Shown: positions 33,201 to 43,666 of the stretch, piece after piece
Layout of the letters: the number at the start of each line of letters is the position of its first letter
Position numbering within the stretch: position 1 is the first letter of the stretch
Assembly (NCBI RefSeq): GCF_905220565.1
Contig: NC_059423.1
Span: forward strand, 6,692,001-6,756,000
Direction of reading: 5' to 3'
Source of the DNA: Melitaea cinxia
Taxonomy: Eukaryota > Arthropoda > Insecta > Lepidoptera > Nymphalidae
DNA: 64,000 nt
The notes under the pieces: model-generated
Databases searched by the model: none
What the model was told of the DNA's origin: nothing
Seen by the model: the letters and a program-made list of their open reading frames with translations, nothing else
Made by a program: the position numbers and the translations under genes

Positions 33201-34125
33201 AGTCGGTTTTTTTTGGTTGAGAACAAACCCAACTATTCATCATGAAACTGTTTCACACCCAAAAAGAGTAAGCTTAATTTATTGCGTTGATCCACGATCC
33301 AATTTTAAAATATGAAATAATAAAACAACTTAAGCAGTTATACAAATAAATAAAATTGGAGTGTCTGTTTGTAATATTAAAATAACTGCTTTTTACTAAA
33401 TGCATATGATGTATACACGATGCATATACCAAAATAACATTTTTTACAATTTTTATATGTCTCTCTGTCTGTTTGTTCCGGCTAACCTCTGAAACGGCTG
33501 GACCGATTTTGTCGGGACTTTCACTTGCAGATAGTTGATATAGTAAGGAGTAACTTGGGCTACTTTTATTTTAGAAATTTACTTAGTTTATTACTCTGCT
33601 AACTAAATAATAACTTTTTGTTAAATTCCATGCGGACGAAGTCACGGGCATAGCTAGTTGTATAGTAAATCTTCAATTTATCATTCACTTGTAAAAGGAA
33701 TATTATTGTATTCTAGGTGCGTAAGCGCTGATAAACGAAAAATATTTACAGCTGCTACACTAAACACACCATTTTTGGTGCAAGATTTCATCGAAAACTC
33801 CATTTTCAATGGAAAAAATATAGAAAATTCATTACCCGTTGATGGATCAGCAAATCAAAAGAATTTTAATACGGAGGCAGCTGAAAAAATTGAAAAATTA
33901 ACAAAATATCTACATAACAGAGGCATGCGACAAGATGTCGACAAAGCATGGGAATTTGTAGAGAAAAAGTCAAAAAATGTCACTTCCTCTCATTGGACAA
34001 ATTTACAAAATAATAAGCTAAATTCATTCGAATGTCCGAAATGTTTGTGGCAATGTGGCACTATTTACGTTGATCATAAAATTTGGAAGCAACTATTGTT
34101 TGCGAATATAGACAAGTTTGAATAA
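30111..34125 (+). CDS. Two-LIM-domain protein gene, five exons
   Basis: Coding exons as read: 30111-30231, 31742-31927, 32253-32384, 32667-32963 (or -32967), 33717-34125. LIM domains bind two zinc ions each and act as protein-protein adaptors, often at the cytoskeleton or in the nucleus. LIM1 spans exons 1-2 (CARC, then 17 residues, HRICSMCCVC, then 15 residues, CNDC). LIM2 spans exons 3-4 (CARC, 17 residues, HGQCAKCYFC, 16 residues, CEEC). After LIM2 come a Cys-rich stretch (CRCGTGPKEWC) and, if the downstream donor is used, a 135-residue tail with CPKCLWQC. Full length is 382 residues; the short form is 247. No homologue is recognised by name. Frame and splice phases agree throughout, so the gene is probably functional. 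Confidence 0.82.
30272..30899. mobile_element. TIR element with GC-rich core, in LIM intron 1
   Basis: The 38 bp at 30281-30318 match the complement of 30847-30884 with one difference (core TTTTTTTATCGGAGGTTAAA). ATGTACAAT / ATTGTACAT lie just outside, so the termini may reach 30272 and 30899. Inside, 30350-30530 is strongly GC-rich in an AT-rich region, with many CG dinucleotides. Both strands are open there, but the frame has no recognisable domain. Superfamily unknown. Confidence 0.65.
31060..31345 (+). repeat. tRNA-derived SINE, with head
   Basis: Head GCCGCGTTGGCGCAACGG with a B-box region GGTTGCGGGT partly lost, then the standard body and a GGAGCAGCGTGGTGGATTAA tail. It lies in LIM intron 1. 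Confidence 0.7.
31500..31712. repeat. CAAGCGTAC fragment and reverse SINE head
   Basis: 31550-31580 shows CTTACTCACCACAGGAACAC. 31590-31712 is a reverse tRNA-like SINE head (CAGGCCAGAATCGAACCCAC and GCGCCAATGGGCTAG). It ends about 30 bases before LIM exon 2. Confidence 0.55.
31742..31927 (+). CDS. LIM gene exon 2
   Basis: Acceptor TTTGCAG. Its first two bases complete the split Cys codon. It encodes VCRTIPNS, then FCNDCF, which closes LIM1, and a Gln/Pro linker. It ends phase 1 before GTAAAA. Confidence 0.8.
31940..32110 (+). repeat. Lep1-like Helitron fragments in LIM intron 2
   Basis: 31960-32028 ends GAAATCGCGGGGCACAGCTAG. A second piece starts TAATATTATAAAGCTGAAAA with TTTGTTTGAACGCGC. 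Confidence 0.6.
32253..32384 (+). CDS. LIM gene exon 3
   Basis: Acceptor TTTTTTAAG. It encodes a PEKPMDEPPKRF linker and the first half of LIM2 (CARC and HGQCAKC). It ends phase 1 before GTGAGT, at the same point of the domain as exon 1. Confidence 0.82.
32667..32963 (+). CDS. LIM gene exon 4
   Basis: Acceptor TATCCAG. It encodes YFCHKVPTS and FCEECF, closing LIM2, then a 65-residue region and CRCGTGPKEWC. Two donors overlap: GTAAGT after 32963 and GTATTA after 32967. Confidence 0.8.
33340..33657 (+). mobile_element. Non-autonomous Helitron in LIM intron 4
   Basis: Body CCTCTGAAACGGCTGGACCG, GGGACTTTCACTTGCAG and TAGTAAGGAGTAACTTGGGC. It ends with a hairpin (GCGGACGAAGTCACGGGC) and CTAG at 33654-33657, followed by T. 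The end is 59 bases before the exon 5 acceptor. The left border is approximate; a related fragment is at 47960-48080. Confidence 0.7.
33717..34125 (+). CDS. LIM gene exon 5 (C-terminal tail)
   Basis: Acceptor TATTCTAG. In frame with the 32967 donor it encodes 135 residues, starting CVSADKRKIF, with a helical, charged middle (AAEKIEKLTKYL, DVDKAWEFVEKK) and CPKCLWQC near the end; stop 34123-34125. AATAAA overlaps the stop (34121-34126) and may be the polyadenylation signal. In frame with the 32963 donor it stops after two residues. Confidence 0.65.
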
Positions 34126-34251
34126 ATTGTGTTGTCAACAGTTTATTTTTATTTAGCAGTTAAACTGTACATGCAAAACAATTTAACTTTAGGTTCTTAA
34201 TTTATTTTGTTAGTTATTGTCCTTTATTTAAATAATTCTACTATAGAGTAA

Positions 34252-34539
34252 TCTATACTAATATTATAAAGAGGTAACGTTTCTAACTTGTTTGTTTGTG
34301 GTGGGTTATCTTCGTAAATACTGATCCGATCATGAAAAATCTTTCACTAAAAACTTAACAGAAAGCTAGACTATCCAGGAGTTTTAAAGGTTACATTTAT
34401 TCTTATTGAACAAAATATTCAGTAAAAATAATAGTAAGTATATGTAAATCAAGTCGGAGAAATACGGGCGAGATGAAAACTTTACTATCTATTTACATCA
34501 AAAATAATAACGCCCAACGAAAGGGGCGCGGGTCGGCTA
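34252..34539 (+). mobile_element. Non-autonomous Helitron
   Basis: Starts TCTATACTAATATTATAAAG and ends GGGGCGCGGGTCGGCTAG. It lies just downstream of the LIM gene. Confidence 0.65.
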
Positions 34540-34689
34540 GTGTAATAGAAGACGTTAAGGTGGGCGAAGTTTTTCGTTTTGTTGATAGTGAACAACCAAT
34601 GAATCTAGTGTATATAAAAACGAATAGTCGATATGTGTGTACACGCTTCCGAACTACTAAGCCATATTGAAAAATACTTTTTAATAGTA

Positions 34690-34950
34690 TAAGGTTTGCA
34701 ATAAGAGAAAAAAAAACGAGTTTGTCTTAGACTACACGACTGAAGTAAGCTTGTTTAGCAATAGACTTGCACTATGTCTTAGATATACGAAACGTAACTG
34801 GCTATGAGAGAAAAAGAAAGAAAATGTGTGCTCGCACCTCTCTCGTTACGCATTCACCTGCTTACCATAGCTGCTTACTCTTCAGTCACCAAGTCAAGCA
34901 TGCGCAAACAAGTTTTATTTCAAAAACTATATTTGAGAACAAAAAAAAAA
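34690..34950. repeat. MITE-like repeat (GTCGTGTG ends), copy 2
   Basis: Reverse orientation relative to 14186-14434: TAGACTACACGACTGAAGTA, GATATACGAAACGTAACTGG and CAAGTCAAGCATGCGCAAAC. Confidence 0.5.
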
Positions 34951-35585
34951 CGGTACTGCCCTATTGAAAAATTCCAAACGGATCCCATAAGATAAGATAA
35001 AGAACCAATAAATATTTATTGGTTTCCAAGTGATTTTTCTTCTGGCTTTTGTCGCTTTCGATGGGATCCTATTTGAATTTTTTTTATAAGGCGCGTTAGC
35101 TTTTGCGTTATCAGACGATTAAAAAAGAAAAGTAATCCTTCTTAACCTGTATAACTAGTACAAAGTCAATTTTATTGTTGCGTAGGCATACAAAATCAAC
35201 CAATTCAAGAGTAAAATAGCTTTACGTTATTTTCTACCTACTTCAATTTAAAAAACTGGATAAATATAGAATGAAAGTGTGAATTGTCAAATTAAATTTG
35301 TATTTTTTAACGGTTACTAAAAGTTTTAATACTATCTGTGTTGTGTTCTGTATATCTGACAAGTCACAAATACCAAACAATCCGCAGGTGTGGCTAGCGA
35401 AATTTTAAAACGATGAATTTTAATTAAAAATTGCAATAATAAATTAATCAATAGATGCAAGCGACGTAAAATTATCTATAAATTCGCGGGTAACGCTGTG
35501 ATGCTACTTATATATCGCTTAAAATAATATTCGAAGTTAAGGAGTTTGTTTTGGGCGTTAACCGTCTAAAAGCTTACAAGCAAAC

Positions 35586-35653
35586 ATGTACGGAAGAAAA
35601 ACACCAACAACATACCGCTCCACACCATCAGTGTACTCTCATTACACTGGAAA
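35586..35653 (+). CDS. Tetraspan gene exon 1
   Basis: ATG 35586 to AA, phase 2, before GTAAGT. It encodes the 22-residue cytosolic start. The ATG is preceded by ACAAGCAAAC, a fair insect start context. Confidence 0.8.
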
Positions 35654-38600
35654 GTAAGTTTAATTCGTGTATTTTGTTTTAGTTTATAGATAATTTCAAT
35701 TTTTATATCTTTATCGTTATATGTGTATGTCATAATCGAAGTTTGTAATGAAAGCTACATTTATGCAGAAAATTACACATTTATCAAGTATTGGAGACTT
35801 TGATATAATTACAGATATTCCATATTTTACAATATATCCTTTTATATATTGTACAGTGCACTGTTAAACTGCTAATTGTTTTTGCTGCACTGTTTATAAC
35901 AAATTGTATCTACTTTTTTTCTGTAAATAAATAAATGCAATTAATATGAATTACCTCAATTTTCGATTTTGTAACACCTACAATCATACACTCTTGTATG
36001 TCCTAAGGACTGGTAGAAAATAAATATTCTTAGCATTAAGCCGGCCTTTCATACAATTTAATTAATTCTGTGGATTTAACAAAGCATGAAAGATAAGTGT
36101 TTTTAAAATAAGAATAGAAAAGTTTGCTTGGAAACTACAATGAAATAAAGAGAAAAATAGGAACATTCTAAATATGAGCTGTAAAAAAAAGAAAACCAAC
36201 TAGTGTAACGTCTTTGAAAAGGAATGTCACTCAGTTCTATACATACTTCATACTTCATCAACTTATAATGATTAAAATATTTTTTTTTAACTATTATATA
36301 TTTTATGTGGTTATTTTAAGATCATCAACGAATTTGCGATCATCAAAATCAGTGAGGTCACTAAGAGTGCCATGGTATCAGAAGCCCATTCTGCATGATG
36401 CATTCGTGCTGGACCTGCAGAGGGGATCCTTACTGACTGCTAGTATATCTGTTGTAAGTTTTAATTTGCTATACATAAAAATGACTTAATTGTTAATTTT
36501 CAATTTCAGAATACGTTTCTTAGAAATTATGATTTGCTGGACCTTGTTTCTAATTCACACATTTAGTATTAATTTACTAGAACATTCTTGATTCGTGATG
36601 CATAAATGAAATTTTTTTTTTTTGAAATGAAATTTTAGGTACATTAGGGTAAAATTTTTACAGATGAAACGCAATAATAATAATATCAGTGTCACAAAGA
36701 TGTGCCACATTTTTGTCAAACAACAGAGCCACCTAGCGTGTTCTGTAGAAACTACAAAGGTTGTTACATTAATATCAATAGTATTACATTGCAAACTAAA
36801 TAGATGGCGCTGGAACAGAAATCTAAAGCTTTAGATTTTGTATAAATATAAACGAGACTTATAAATTAGTTTGCCAAAGAAGTTCAACTTCTGACATGTG
36901 TAATCTGTACGCATGCACTTGCATGCACTTTCTTATTTCTAAATGACTTTTAAAAAAAAGGAGATTTTCAATTTGACTGTATTTTTCATGCATGTTAACT
37001 TTTTACTGGGTGTAACAATTTTAATTATTCATATGGTATTTGAAAAGCTATATATAAGCATATTACATAATACATTCTGTAATTTTTTGTATAGTTAATA
37101 TTGTTTATGATGTGTATGTATGTATGCATGTATATTTGGTTTTCTTCCTGTTTTCTTTTATTTTAATTCTGTACACCTTTCCACTTTTTTCACATAATCT
37201 CCTCCAAGCTGGTTGTCTGGAAGAGATCGCTGTTTAGCGATAAGACCGCTTGTTGTACATTTCTTATTGTGAATTATTTTATAAAATGTAAACTTCTTTT
37301 TATGTGTACAATAAAGAGTAAATTAAATTAAGCTAGTGCTTGTCGTATAAGTAGTTCTTGAATTATCTGCTATAGAGTATTTAAAGTTGGTTTTTTTACT
37401 TTAACTATTTTGATGATGTTTACATTTTGTTACTTGTGTATGTAATTAGTCATTTTTTTTTGAGAACAGACATTCAAGGTAGGAAATGTATCCATCAACC
37501 CACAGTGGAGTAGCAGGGTGGATTAACCTCTGTCCCTTCTCCTACATGGAGAGAGTGCCCACCACAGAGATGATATAGGGGGACATCCATTAATTATGTG
37601 AGCTCAGACTAGGGGGGAGGGGTCTAATGAAATCTGATCAAATCTTATTTAAACCGAGGATGGGATAGTCGAAAATCACACCTCTACTTCAAAATCTGTT
37701 TTTGCTTTAAATTTTATTTAATTTAAATTAACTATAGTATACCTGAACGGCTTATTATTTTCCCGAATAGTAAAAGTAAATTTAGTTTCAAGTGTTTTAG
37801 TGTCAATCTCACGTAACCCCTTAGGGGGGTCCAAGCAAATCTCAATAAATCTCACCTAAGCGGGTGGGGGGGGGGGACTGGGAGGGTCTAAACTTATCGA
37901 AAATAGCTCACGTATTTAATGGCTCTAAGGCTGAATCAATCAATCATACTAATTATAATTATTTCTTATTTCAGTTCATAGCATTATTCACATTCGCACA
38001 GAGTGTGTTTGATTTGTACTGCATGGTGCTGGCCACCCCCGGGGCAGTTCACTCGGGCTACTATGTGATAAGTTTTCAGTTTGTTTACGTCGGCAGTGCG
38101 CCTGGTAATTATTGTTATTTACTATTATTTGACTTAACTGCTTAAGAACGGTATAAAGCAGTGGTATAACGAATATGCTGAGTGAAATCTAATACTTAAT
38201 GTGATGAGAGTGGTATTTTACAGTACCTCTCCTTTGTCATCAAAAATAAGCCAAACAAAGACCCTCCACCTCCCTTTGGTGTTATGTAATTGGTGAATTT
38301 ATTTACTCTTTGCATGAAAGAGTAACAAATATGCATGTATACGCTTCAGCCTGTAATATCCTACTACTGGGCATAGCCCTCTTTCCCCATGTAAGAGAAG
38401 GATCAGAGCTTAATCCACCACGCTGCTCCAATGCGGGTTGGGGGATATATTCCCTACTATGAGTAACGATCGCTATCAGGTGTACATGATAACAACCGGG
38501 ACCGACGGCTTAACGTGCTCTCCGAGGCACAGTGGGGAGACCCACAAGGACTGCACAAACACCCAGACCACGGCAACACCCGTATGGCCAAAACAAATGT

Positions 38601-41600
38601 TTGTCATGTGCGGGGATCGAACCCGCAACCGCCATCGCAACAGGTACTATCAATGGCTGTAACCGTTGCGCCAACGCGGCGCATGTATACATACTTATTT
38701 CATTAATTTTTGTAATTTTTCTCAATATAAATAAATATAAATTTGTTAAATGTCTTGCCAAGCAGAAAACTCGAGAACGATTGGAACAATTTGGCATATT
38801 CTTTTTTTAAAGTTTTCAAATCTGTGAAGGGCTCTTGTTGAAAGATAACAAGCGTACAACTCACCTGATGGTAAGCGATTACCTAGCCTATAGACGACTG
38901 CAACACCAGAAGCATTGTAAGCACGTTGCTGACCCTACCCCCAATTCCCCCCAGGAGCTATGTCTGCCGTCTGGTCATCTTACCAACAGAAACATAACAC
39001 TGCTTGAAAACATTATTCTTTAGTTGCGATTTTCTGATCTGTAAGGTCGAGGTACTATCAAATGTAATATTAAGTATAGATTTATCTATCCATCCTTATG
39101 TTAAACACTAACTATCCTTGTGAAGAGTATGAAGTGTTATTTGTGACTTAACCTTATTCAAACAAACGTTTCAACTTTATAATATTAGTATATATAATGT
39201 GTAAATGATATTTTGTTTACAGTTCGTAACGTTCTCATCGTATTCTCTCTCTTCTCTTGGATCGGTTCAGTAGCAGTGTTGGTGACAAGCATCATACTGA
39301 TCATAGCACTGAGGAAGGTAATATAGCCTGATCAATATATGAATGTAGATCTCTTACATAAGTTCTAACGTGATGGCTTCTAGTCTATAATGTTCATGAG
39401 TTTTTTAAATATTTTGTATTATAAATGCACTGGGATAAGTAATTATTATAGTCTGATCATTATATGAGCGTAGAGCTCTTATATAAGTTGTAACATGATG
39501 TTTTATAGCCTATAGCCATAGTAAGAACTAATCGAAAAAAGAAATTGTACTTGATTTTGAGATTATCAATTTTAAATGCTAAAGAAATCATTATAAAGCT
39601 TTGTTATGAATTTGAAATAACACTTTTCAATAGTTGTTAAGATATTAATATTAAAATAAAAATAGTACAGATCAGATTTATTTTGTAACTTACCAAGGTT
39701 GTCATTTTCGAATCGGGACAATGTAATTTTAAATCAGGCAAAAATATCGGCAGGTACAAAATGACAATCGGCAGTAAGTTCCATTGAATGAAGAAAGTGT
39801 TAAATTCTAATACAGCTGAGATTCAATCAACCGATATATCAAATTATTAATTTTATAGTCACATACACACAGGGGCGAATCCAATGTTGTAGAAATGGTG
39901 GGCATGCCCACAACTGAAACTTAGCCGTCAGCTGAAACTTTTATCCATTATTTTAATTTTATGGAATTATGCAATGTCTGGTCTAAAATAAAAGGTCAGC
40001 GGGAATATATTCCAGATATATCCCTCGATTATCGTATCGACCCGGATCTCCCCACAACTCTAAATTAGGTCTGACTTCCTCCAATGATTATTTCCATATC
40101 TAAGATGCGCGATAAAAATGAAATAAACAAATTCAAAGTCTATTTTATGTCATGATTGTTCGTGAGCGGGTTCTTACTCCGACTAGTACTTCGCTGATCT
40201 TAGGCTGTGACGAAAACCTTTTCAAAGGAATCCACTCCTGTATACATTGAAAACCTAGCAGATATCATACAACCTCAAAAAAAAAAAAAAAAAAAAAAAC
40301 TAGAAGCCATTTCTAACTTTCAAATCGTAAATCCTTCTCTAATATTCTTCAATTATTGTTATTTAATTAAATATTCAGGTCTTGGGGCCGTCTGTGAAAT
40401 ACGTCACGTAATTGTGTCGCAAAAGCTAGACCCCCCCTCCCTCCTATAAATGATTTATTTTTAATCGAAAGGTGGTGCGTGTCGTTTGCTCCCATTTAAA
40501 TTTGATCGAGATCTGACAAGTGCCTTCTGAGCTATCTCTAATAATACGTAGTTAATTGTCAATTTTTTCGTCTCCCTACTTGTCGATGTAGTCGAAGTCG
40601 GTTTTTTTGTATATCACTAGGTCGGCAAACAAGCGTACGGCTCACCTGATGGTAAGCGATTACCGTAGCTTATAGACGCCTGCAACACCAGAAGCATCGC
40701 AAGCGCGTTGCCGACCCAATCCCCCTCCCCCAGGAGCTCTGGTCACCTTACTCACCACACTGCTTGAAAACAGTATTATTTAGCTGTGGTCTTCTGTAAG
40801 GTCGAGGTACTACCCCAGTCTGTTCGTCAGTTCTGCTCCAGATTTTGAGCAGGAAATTCCTGCTGTGCCCTACCTCAGTTATTTGCGATCAAACACAATT
40901 ATGTAAATTATATTTTTTCGAATCATGAAATTCGTTATATGTGGTTAAATGCATCCCTGCTGTATGTTAAAAAAATGCTTTTTTTCTCAATAACTAAATT
41001 TAATCCATTGAATTAAATCATTCATAATTCCTGTTTTTTTTTTTAATGCTACCATTCTGTAGTTAGTTCTGACAGGCAAAAATAAGGTATAAATGTCATA
41101 CATTCATTACATTGGCTTTCTATGGTTTTTTTTATTATTATTATTTATCAATAAGTTTTCATTATGTGTGTGATTGTGTGCTTTTCATTATTATTTTTTT
41201 TGCATGAAATTTCAATTCTCTTTAGTTTTCTAATTTTTTTTTACTCATTAAAAGTTGTGTTAACAAAAAATTATCGTAAATTTTGCATAAAAAATCTAAT
41301 CAACAGTAATGATAAAGATTAGAAAAGTTGTTTTCCTGTCTTTGGAATAGTTTTGAAATAACTAAGCTTCGTTTACCCCGCTTTAATAGGAAAATAGTTC
41401 TTTGCCCGACTCTTGGACGTTTTCAGGAACAATTTAAAACTTGAAAGTAGTAACTTTATATTAAACTAATAAAGACGTTTATAATGAAATATTTTCCGTC
41501 ACCATTTTGCTATCAATTACACGACAAGCCCCATATTATTTTTCGAACTGGGGCAGAAACTTGTCATGGTAGTTTTTAGCTATTGAGATTAATTTTTGAA

Positions 41601-42873
41601 AAAAAATGTTCTGTCCACTCAGACACGGACTAAAGTTAAAACAGTCTGAATAGTAAGACTTTTAACTAATAATTAATTAAACCGCTCCATTGCGGTTTTT
41701 AAGCCGCTATACTTCGAGTGGTGTACCAATAACCCCCCCCCATTTTCGGGGACTGTACTTAAATAATACCATTTCGTCGTCTAACTCCTTAAATTTTTAC
41801 GTTACAGGAATACGAAAAGCGAATAGTTCCCTGGTTGTACACATTCGGTGTGTTCATTCTGTTTCGCACTGTTGCGTTCATATTCGCGTCAATTGTGAAT
41901 GATATGATATTCGCATATAATATATTTATATGTCTCTGTTGGATCGTGTTCTGTGCGGTTGGAGTGTATGGCTGGCTGCTGGTGTACAGCCTGTACTTGG
42001 AGTTAGCCGATTTGACGAAATTGGAGGATTTGGCGCATTTGAGGGTATGTTGGTTTTTTTACGACTTAGTTAACAAACAAGGCGTACGGTTGACCTTATG
42101 GTGGGCGGTTACCGTAGGCTATAGACGCATGCAACACCAGGGTACTGCCCCCGAGCCTGTCTATCTTATACAGAAACACGACACTGCTTGAATGCAGTGC
42201 TATTTATATTTATTTGTGCTGTGATAGTTTGTCAGATTTTGAACAAGACATTTCCTGCTGTGTGGATAAATGTGTATAATTAAATATATAAAAAAATGCA
42301 TTTATTTTTTATAATTCACCAGTGTTGTGATACAACAAAATACAATATTTAGATAAGCCAATTAATCTGAATGAATGAATAGATTACGTCATTGACGACC
42401 GCTCTGGTGTAATGCGCCTAAACACCGAACGGCCGCGGATTCAATTCCCGCTCGGAGTGGATGATTGTATTTACACAAACATTTATTTTCGGTCTGGTTG
42501 TTAGTCCATGTGGGGTCTCCCCACGGTGCCTCGGACAGCACGTTAAGCTGTCGGTCCCGGTTCTTATTATAAATACCTGATAGTAATCATTACTCAGGGA
42601 ACATATTCGCTAATCCGCATTGAAGCAGCATGGTGGTTTAAGCTCTGATCCTTCTCACACATGGGGAAAGAGGCCTATAGGAGTGAGATATTATAGGCTT
42701 AAGTTAGCATTAACAGCAACCTGTGAAACCGTTTCTTAATATTAAAAACATACTAAAACATATAATTATTATTTCAGATGGGAACGATGGCGTCACTGAA
42801 CGCTTCTTTAGCTGGCTCCAGACCGACAACTCCACACTCGACTGTGTCTACGATGCCTGCCTCACAGATATGA
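35586..42873 (+). CDS. Tetraspan membrane protein gene, six exons (Pasiflora-like?)
   Basis: Coding exons: 35586-35653, 36321-36453, 37975-38104, 39223-39317, 41808-42044, 42778-42873. All have GT-AG junctions and matching phases; the product has 252 residues. The N-terminus is short, polar and basic (MYGRKTPTTYRST). Four hydrophobic segments follow: FIALFTFAQSVFDLYCMVLA (exon 3), NVLIVFSLFSWIGSVAVL plus the adjoining IILIIA stretch (exon 4), WLYTFGVFILFRTVAFIF and FICLCWIVFCAVGVYGWLL (exon 5). The tail ends ELADLTKLEDLAHLR and then a Ser/Thr-rich stretch. Four spans with cytosolic ends and this small size fit insect Pasiflora-type septate-junction proteins, but the name is tentative; it could be another MARVEL-like family. 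Confidence 0.85.
36321..36453 (+). CDS. Tetraspan gene exon 2
   Basis: Acceptor TATTTTAAG. It encodes a Ser/Arg-rich cytosolic part and WYQKPILHDAFVLDLQRGSL leading into the first membrane span. Phase 0 at donor GTAAGT. Confidence 0.85.
36455..37470. other. Tetraspan intron 2, mostly unassigned
   Basis: AT-rich. Partial ACCGACTTC-type pieces lie near 36940-37040 (AACTTTTTACTGGGTGTA) and 37340-37460. Nothing else was recognised. Confidence 0.4.
37470..37580 (+). repeat. tRNA-derived SINE tail
   Basis: TCCATCAACCCACAGTGGAG, AGGGTGGATTAACCTC and CTCCTACATGGAGAGAG. Confidence 0.55.
37585..37880. repeat. MITE-like repeat, G-run type
   Basis: GGGGGACATCCATTAATTA with G runs at both ends (37612 and 37863). 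Related to 43333-43666 and 40378-40445. Confidence 0.45.
37975..38104 (+). CDS. Tetraspan gene exon 3
   Basis: Acceptor TTATTTCAG. It encodes membrane span 1 and an extracellular loop (ATPGAVHSGYY, FVYVGSAPG). It ends phase 1 before GTAATT. Confidence 0.88.
38340..38685 (-). repeat. tRNA-derived SINE, full length, reverse
   Basis: Cleanest copy of the family. In reverse it has a head with TTGGCGCAACGG, B box GGGTTCGATCC (38617-38627), the standard body, and the tail at 38345-38370. It lies in tetraspan intron 3. Confidence 0.8.
38845..39060 (+). repeat. CAAGCGTAC-family repeat
   Basis: ACAAGCGTACAACTCACCTG, GACTGCAACACCAGAAGC, GTTGCTGACCC and TGTAAGGTCGAGGTACTA. Confidence 0.65.
39223..39317 (+). 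CDS. Tetraspan gene exon 4
   Basis: Acceptor GTTTACAG. It encodes membrane span 2, closing with IALRK. Phase 0 before GTAATA. Confidence 0.88.
39320..40377. other. Tetraspan intron 4, first part, unassigned
   Basis: AT-rich with a diverged internal duplication (GCCTGATCAATATATGAATG at 39327 and GTCTGATCATTATATGAGCG near 39451). A long A run lies at 40278-40299. No gene. Confidence 0.4.
40440..40610 (+). repeat. ACCGACTTC-family repeat, 3' half
   Basis: TAATCGAAAGGTGGTGCGTG, TTTGATCGAGATCTGACAAG and a GTAGTCGAAGTCGGTTTTT end. Confidence 0.6.
40615..40885 (+). repeat. CAAGCGTAC-family repeat, full length
   Basis: CACTAGGTCGGCAAACAAGC through AGGAAATTCCTGCTGTGCCC. It is the least diverged copy here, inserted directly next to an ACCGACTTC repeat. 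Confidence 0.75.
41808..42044 (+). CDS. Tetraspan gene exon 5
   Basis: Acceptor CGTTACAG. It encodes spans 3 and 4 and the start of the cytosolic tail. Phase 0 before GTATGT. Confidence 0.9.
42063..42270 (+). repeat. CAAGCGTAC-family repeat
   Basis: Starts 19 bases after tetraspan exon 5: TTAACAAACAAGGCGTACGG, CTATAGACGCATGCAACACC, CAGAAACACGACACTGC and ACATTTCCTGCTGTG. Confidence 0.6.
42388..42710 (+). repeat. tRNA-derived SINE, full length, + strand
   Basis: Head CGCTCTGGTGTAATGCGCC with a B-box-like GATTCAATTCC, then the body GGGTCTCCCCACGGTGCC and the tail GGGGAAAGAGGCCTATAGG. It lies in tetraspan intron 5. Confidence 0.7.
42778..42873 (+). CDS. Tetraspan gene exon 6, stop
   Basis: Acceptor TATTTCAG. 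It encodes MGTMASLNASLAGSRPTTP and a Ser/Thr-rich end, stop TGA 42871-42873. Confidence 0.85.
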   Translation: MGTMASLNASLAGSRPTTPHSTVSTMPASQI

Positions 42874-43029
42874 CCCCTCGAGGAAGCCGTGCCTCTAACA
42901 GAGACCCTGGAAACGCCCGTGTGATAGACAAACACACAAACATAGTTACATCATAGAACGTTTATAGTGCAGTGATCAAGATATAATAACATTTATTGTT
43001 TATATTTATATATATATTAACTGTACTTA

Positions 43030-43212
43030 TATATATTATAAAGTTGCAGAGTTTGTTTGTTTGAACGCGCTAATTTCATGAACAATGGGTTCCAATTGTA
43101 AAATTCTTTTCGTGTTTGTTAGTCCAGTTATAGAGAAAGACTATAGGCTACATAATATTATAGTATGTATTTTCCTTAAATCAAAGCAGCTGAAACCGTC
43201 GGGTACAGCTAG
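43030..43212 (+). mobile_element. Lep1-like non-autonomous Helitron
   Basis: ATATTATAAAGTTGCAGAG, TTTGTTTGAACGCGCTAAT, ending GGTACAGCTAG. Confidence 0.65.
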
Positions 43213-43332
43213 TATTAATATTAAGACAATTTTGTTACTCAACTAGTAATCACGAGATGGAATCATCTGCGGTTTTAATGTTTATAAGAATCTATGGTCT
43301 AAATAACATCACGGTAATATTATTTAAGAATA

Positions 43333-43666
43333 GGGGCCACCTATAAGTTACGTCACACCATAAGGGGTAGGGGTCCATGAAGTGTGTTAAGGGATGGGGT
43401 GGGGTACAATATTTTATTACATTAAATATCGAAAAATAATATAAATAACTGTTAGTATTAAAATAATTATTAATTCATACTTATATTGGATTAATAATGA
43501 TTTTATTGAAATTAAATGGAAATAAATACAATACTGAAACTAATGATTTAATTTAATAAATAATAATTTATATTGGTAACACTAGGTAGGTGTGTCTAAT
43601 AAATGTGACCATATCTGACACATACATCCGTGTGACGTCATTTATGGACCACCACTTATGACAAGT
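43333..43666. repeat. MITE with GACGTCA-type ends
   Basis: Left GGGCCACCTATAAGTTACGT-CACAC and the complement of the right GTGGTCCATAAATGACGTCA-CACGG form imperfect inverted ends, about 20 of 26 matching. Confidence 0.55.

Noticed and set aside
36214..36489. 91-codon ORF as a separate gene
   Set aside because: It contains tetraspan exon 2 and flanking intron; the splice sites define the real coding part.
39866..40080. Possible hAT end CAGGGGCGAATCC
   Set aside because: No partner end or target duplication seen.
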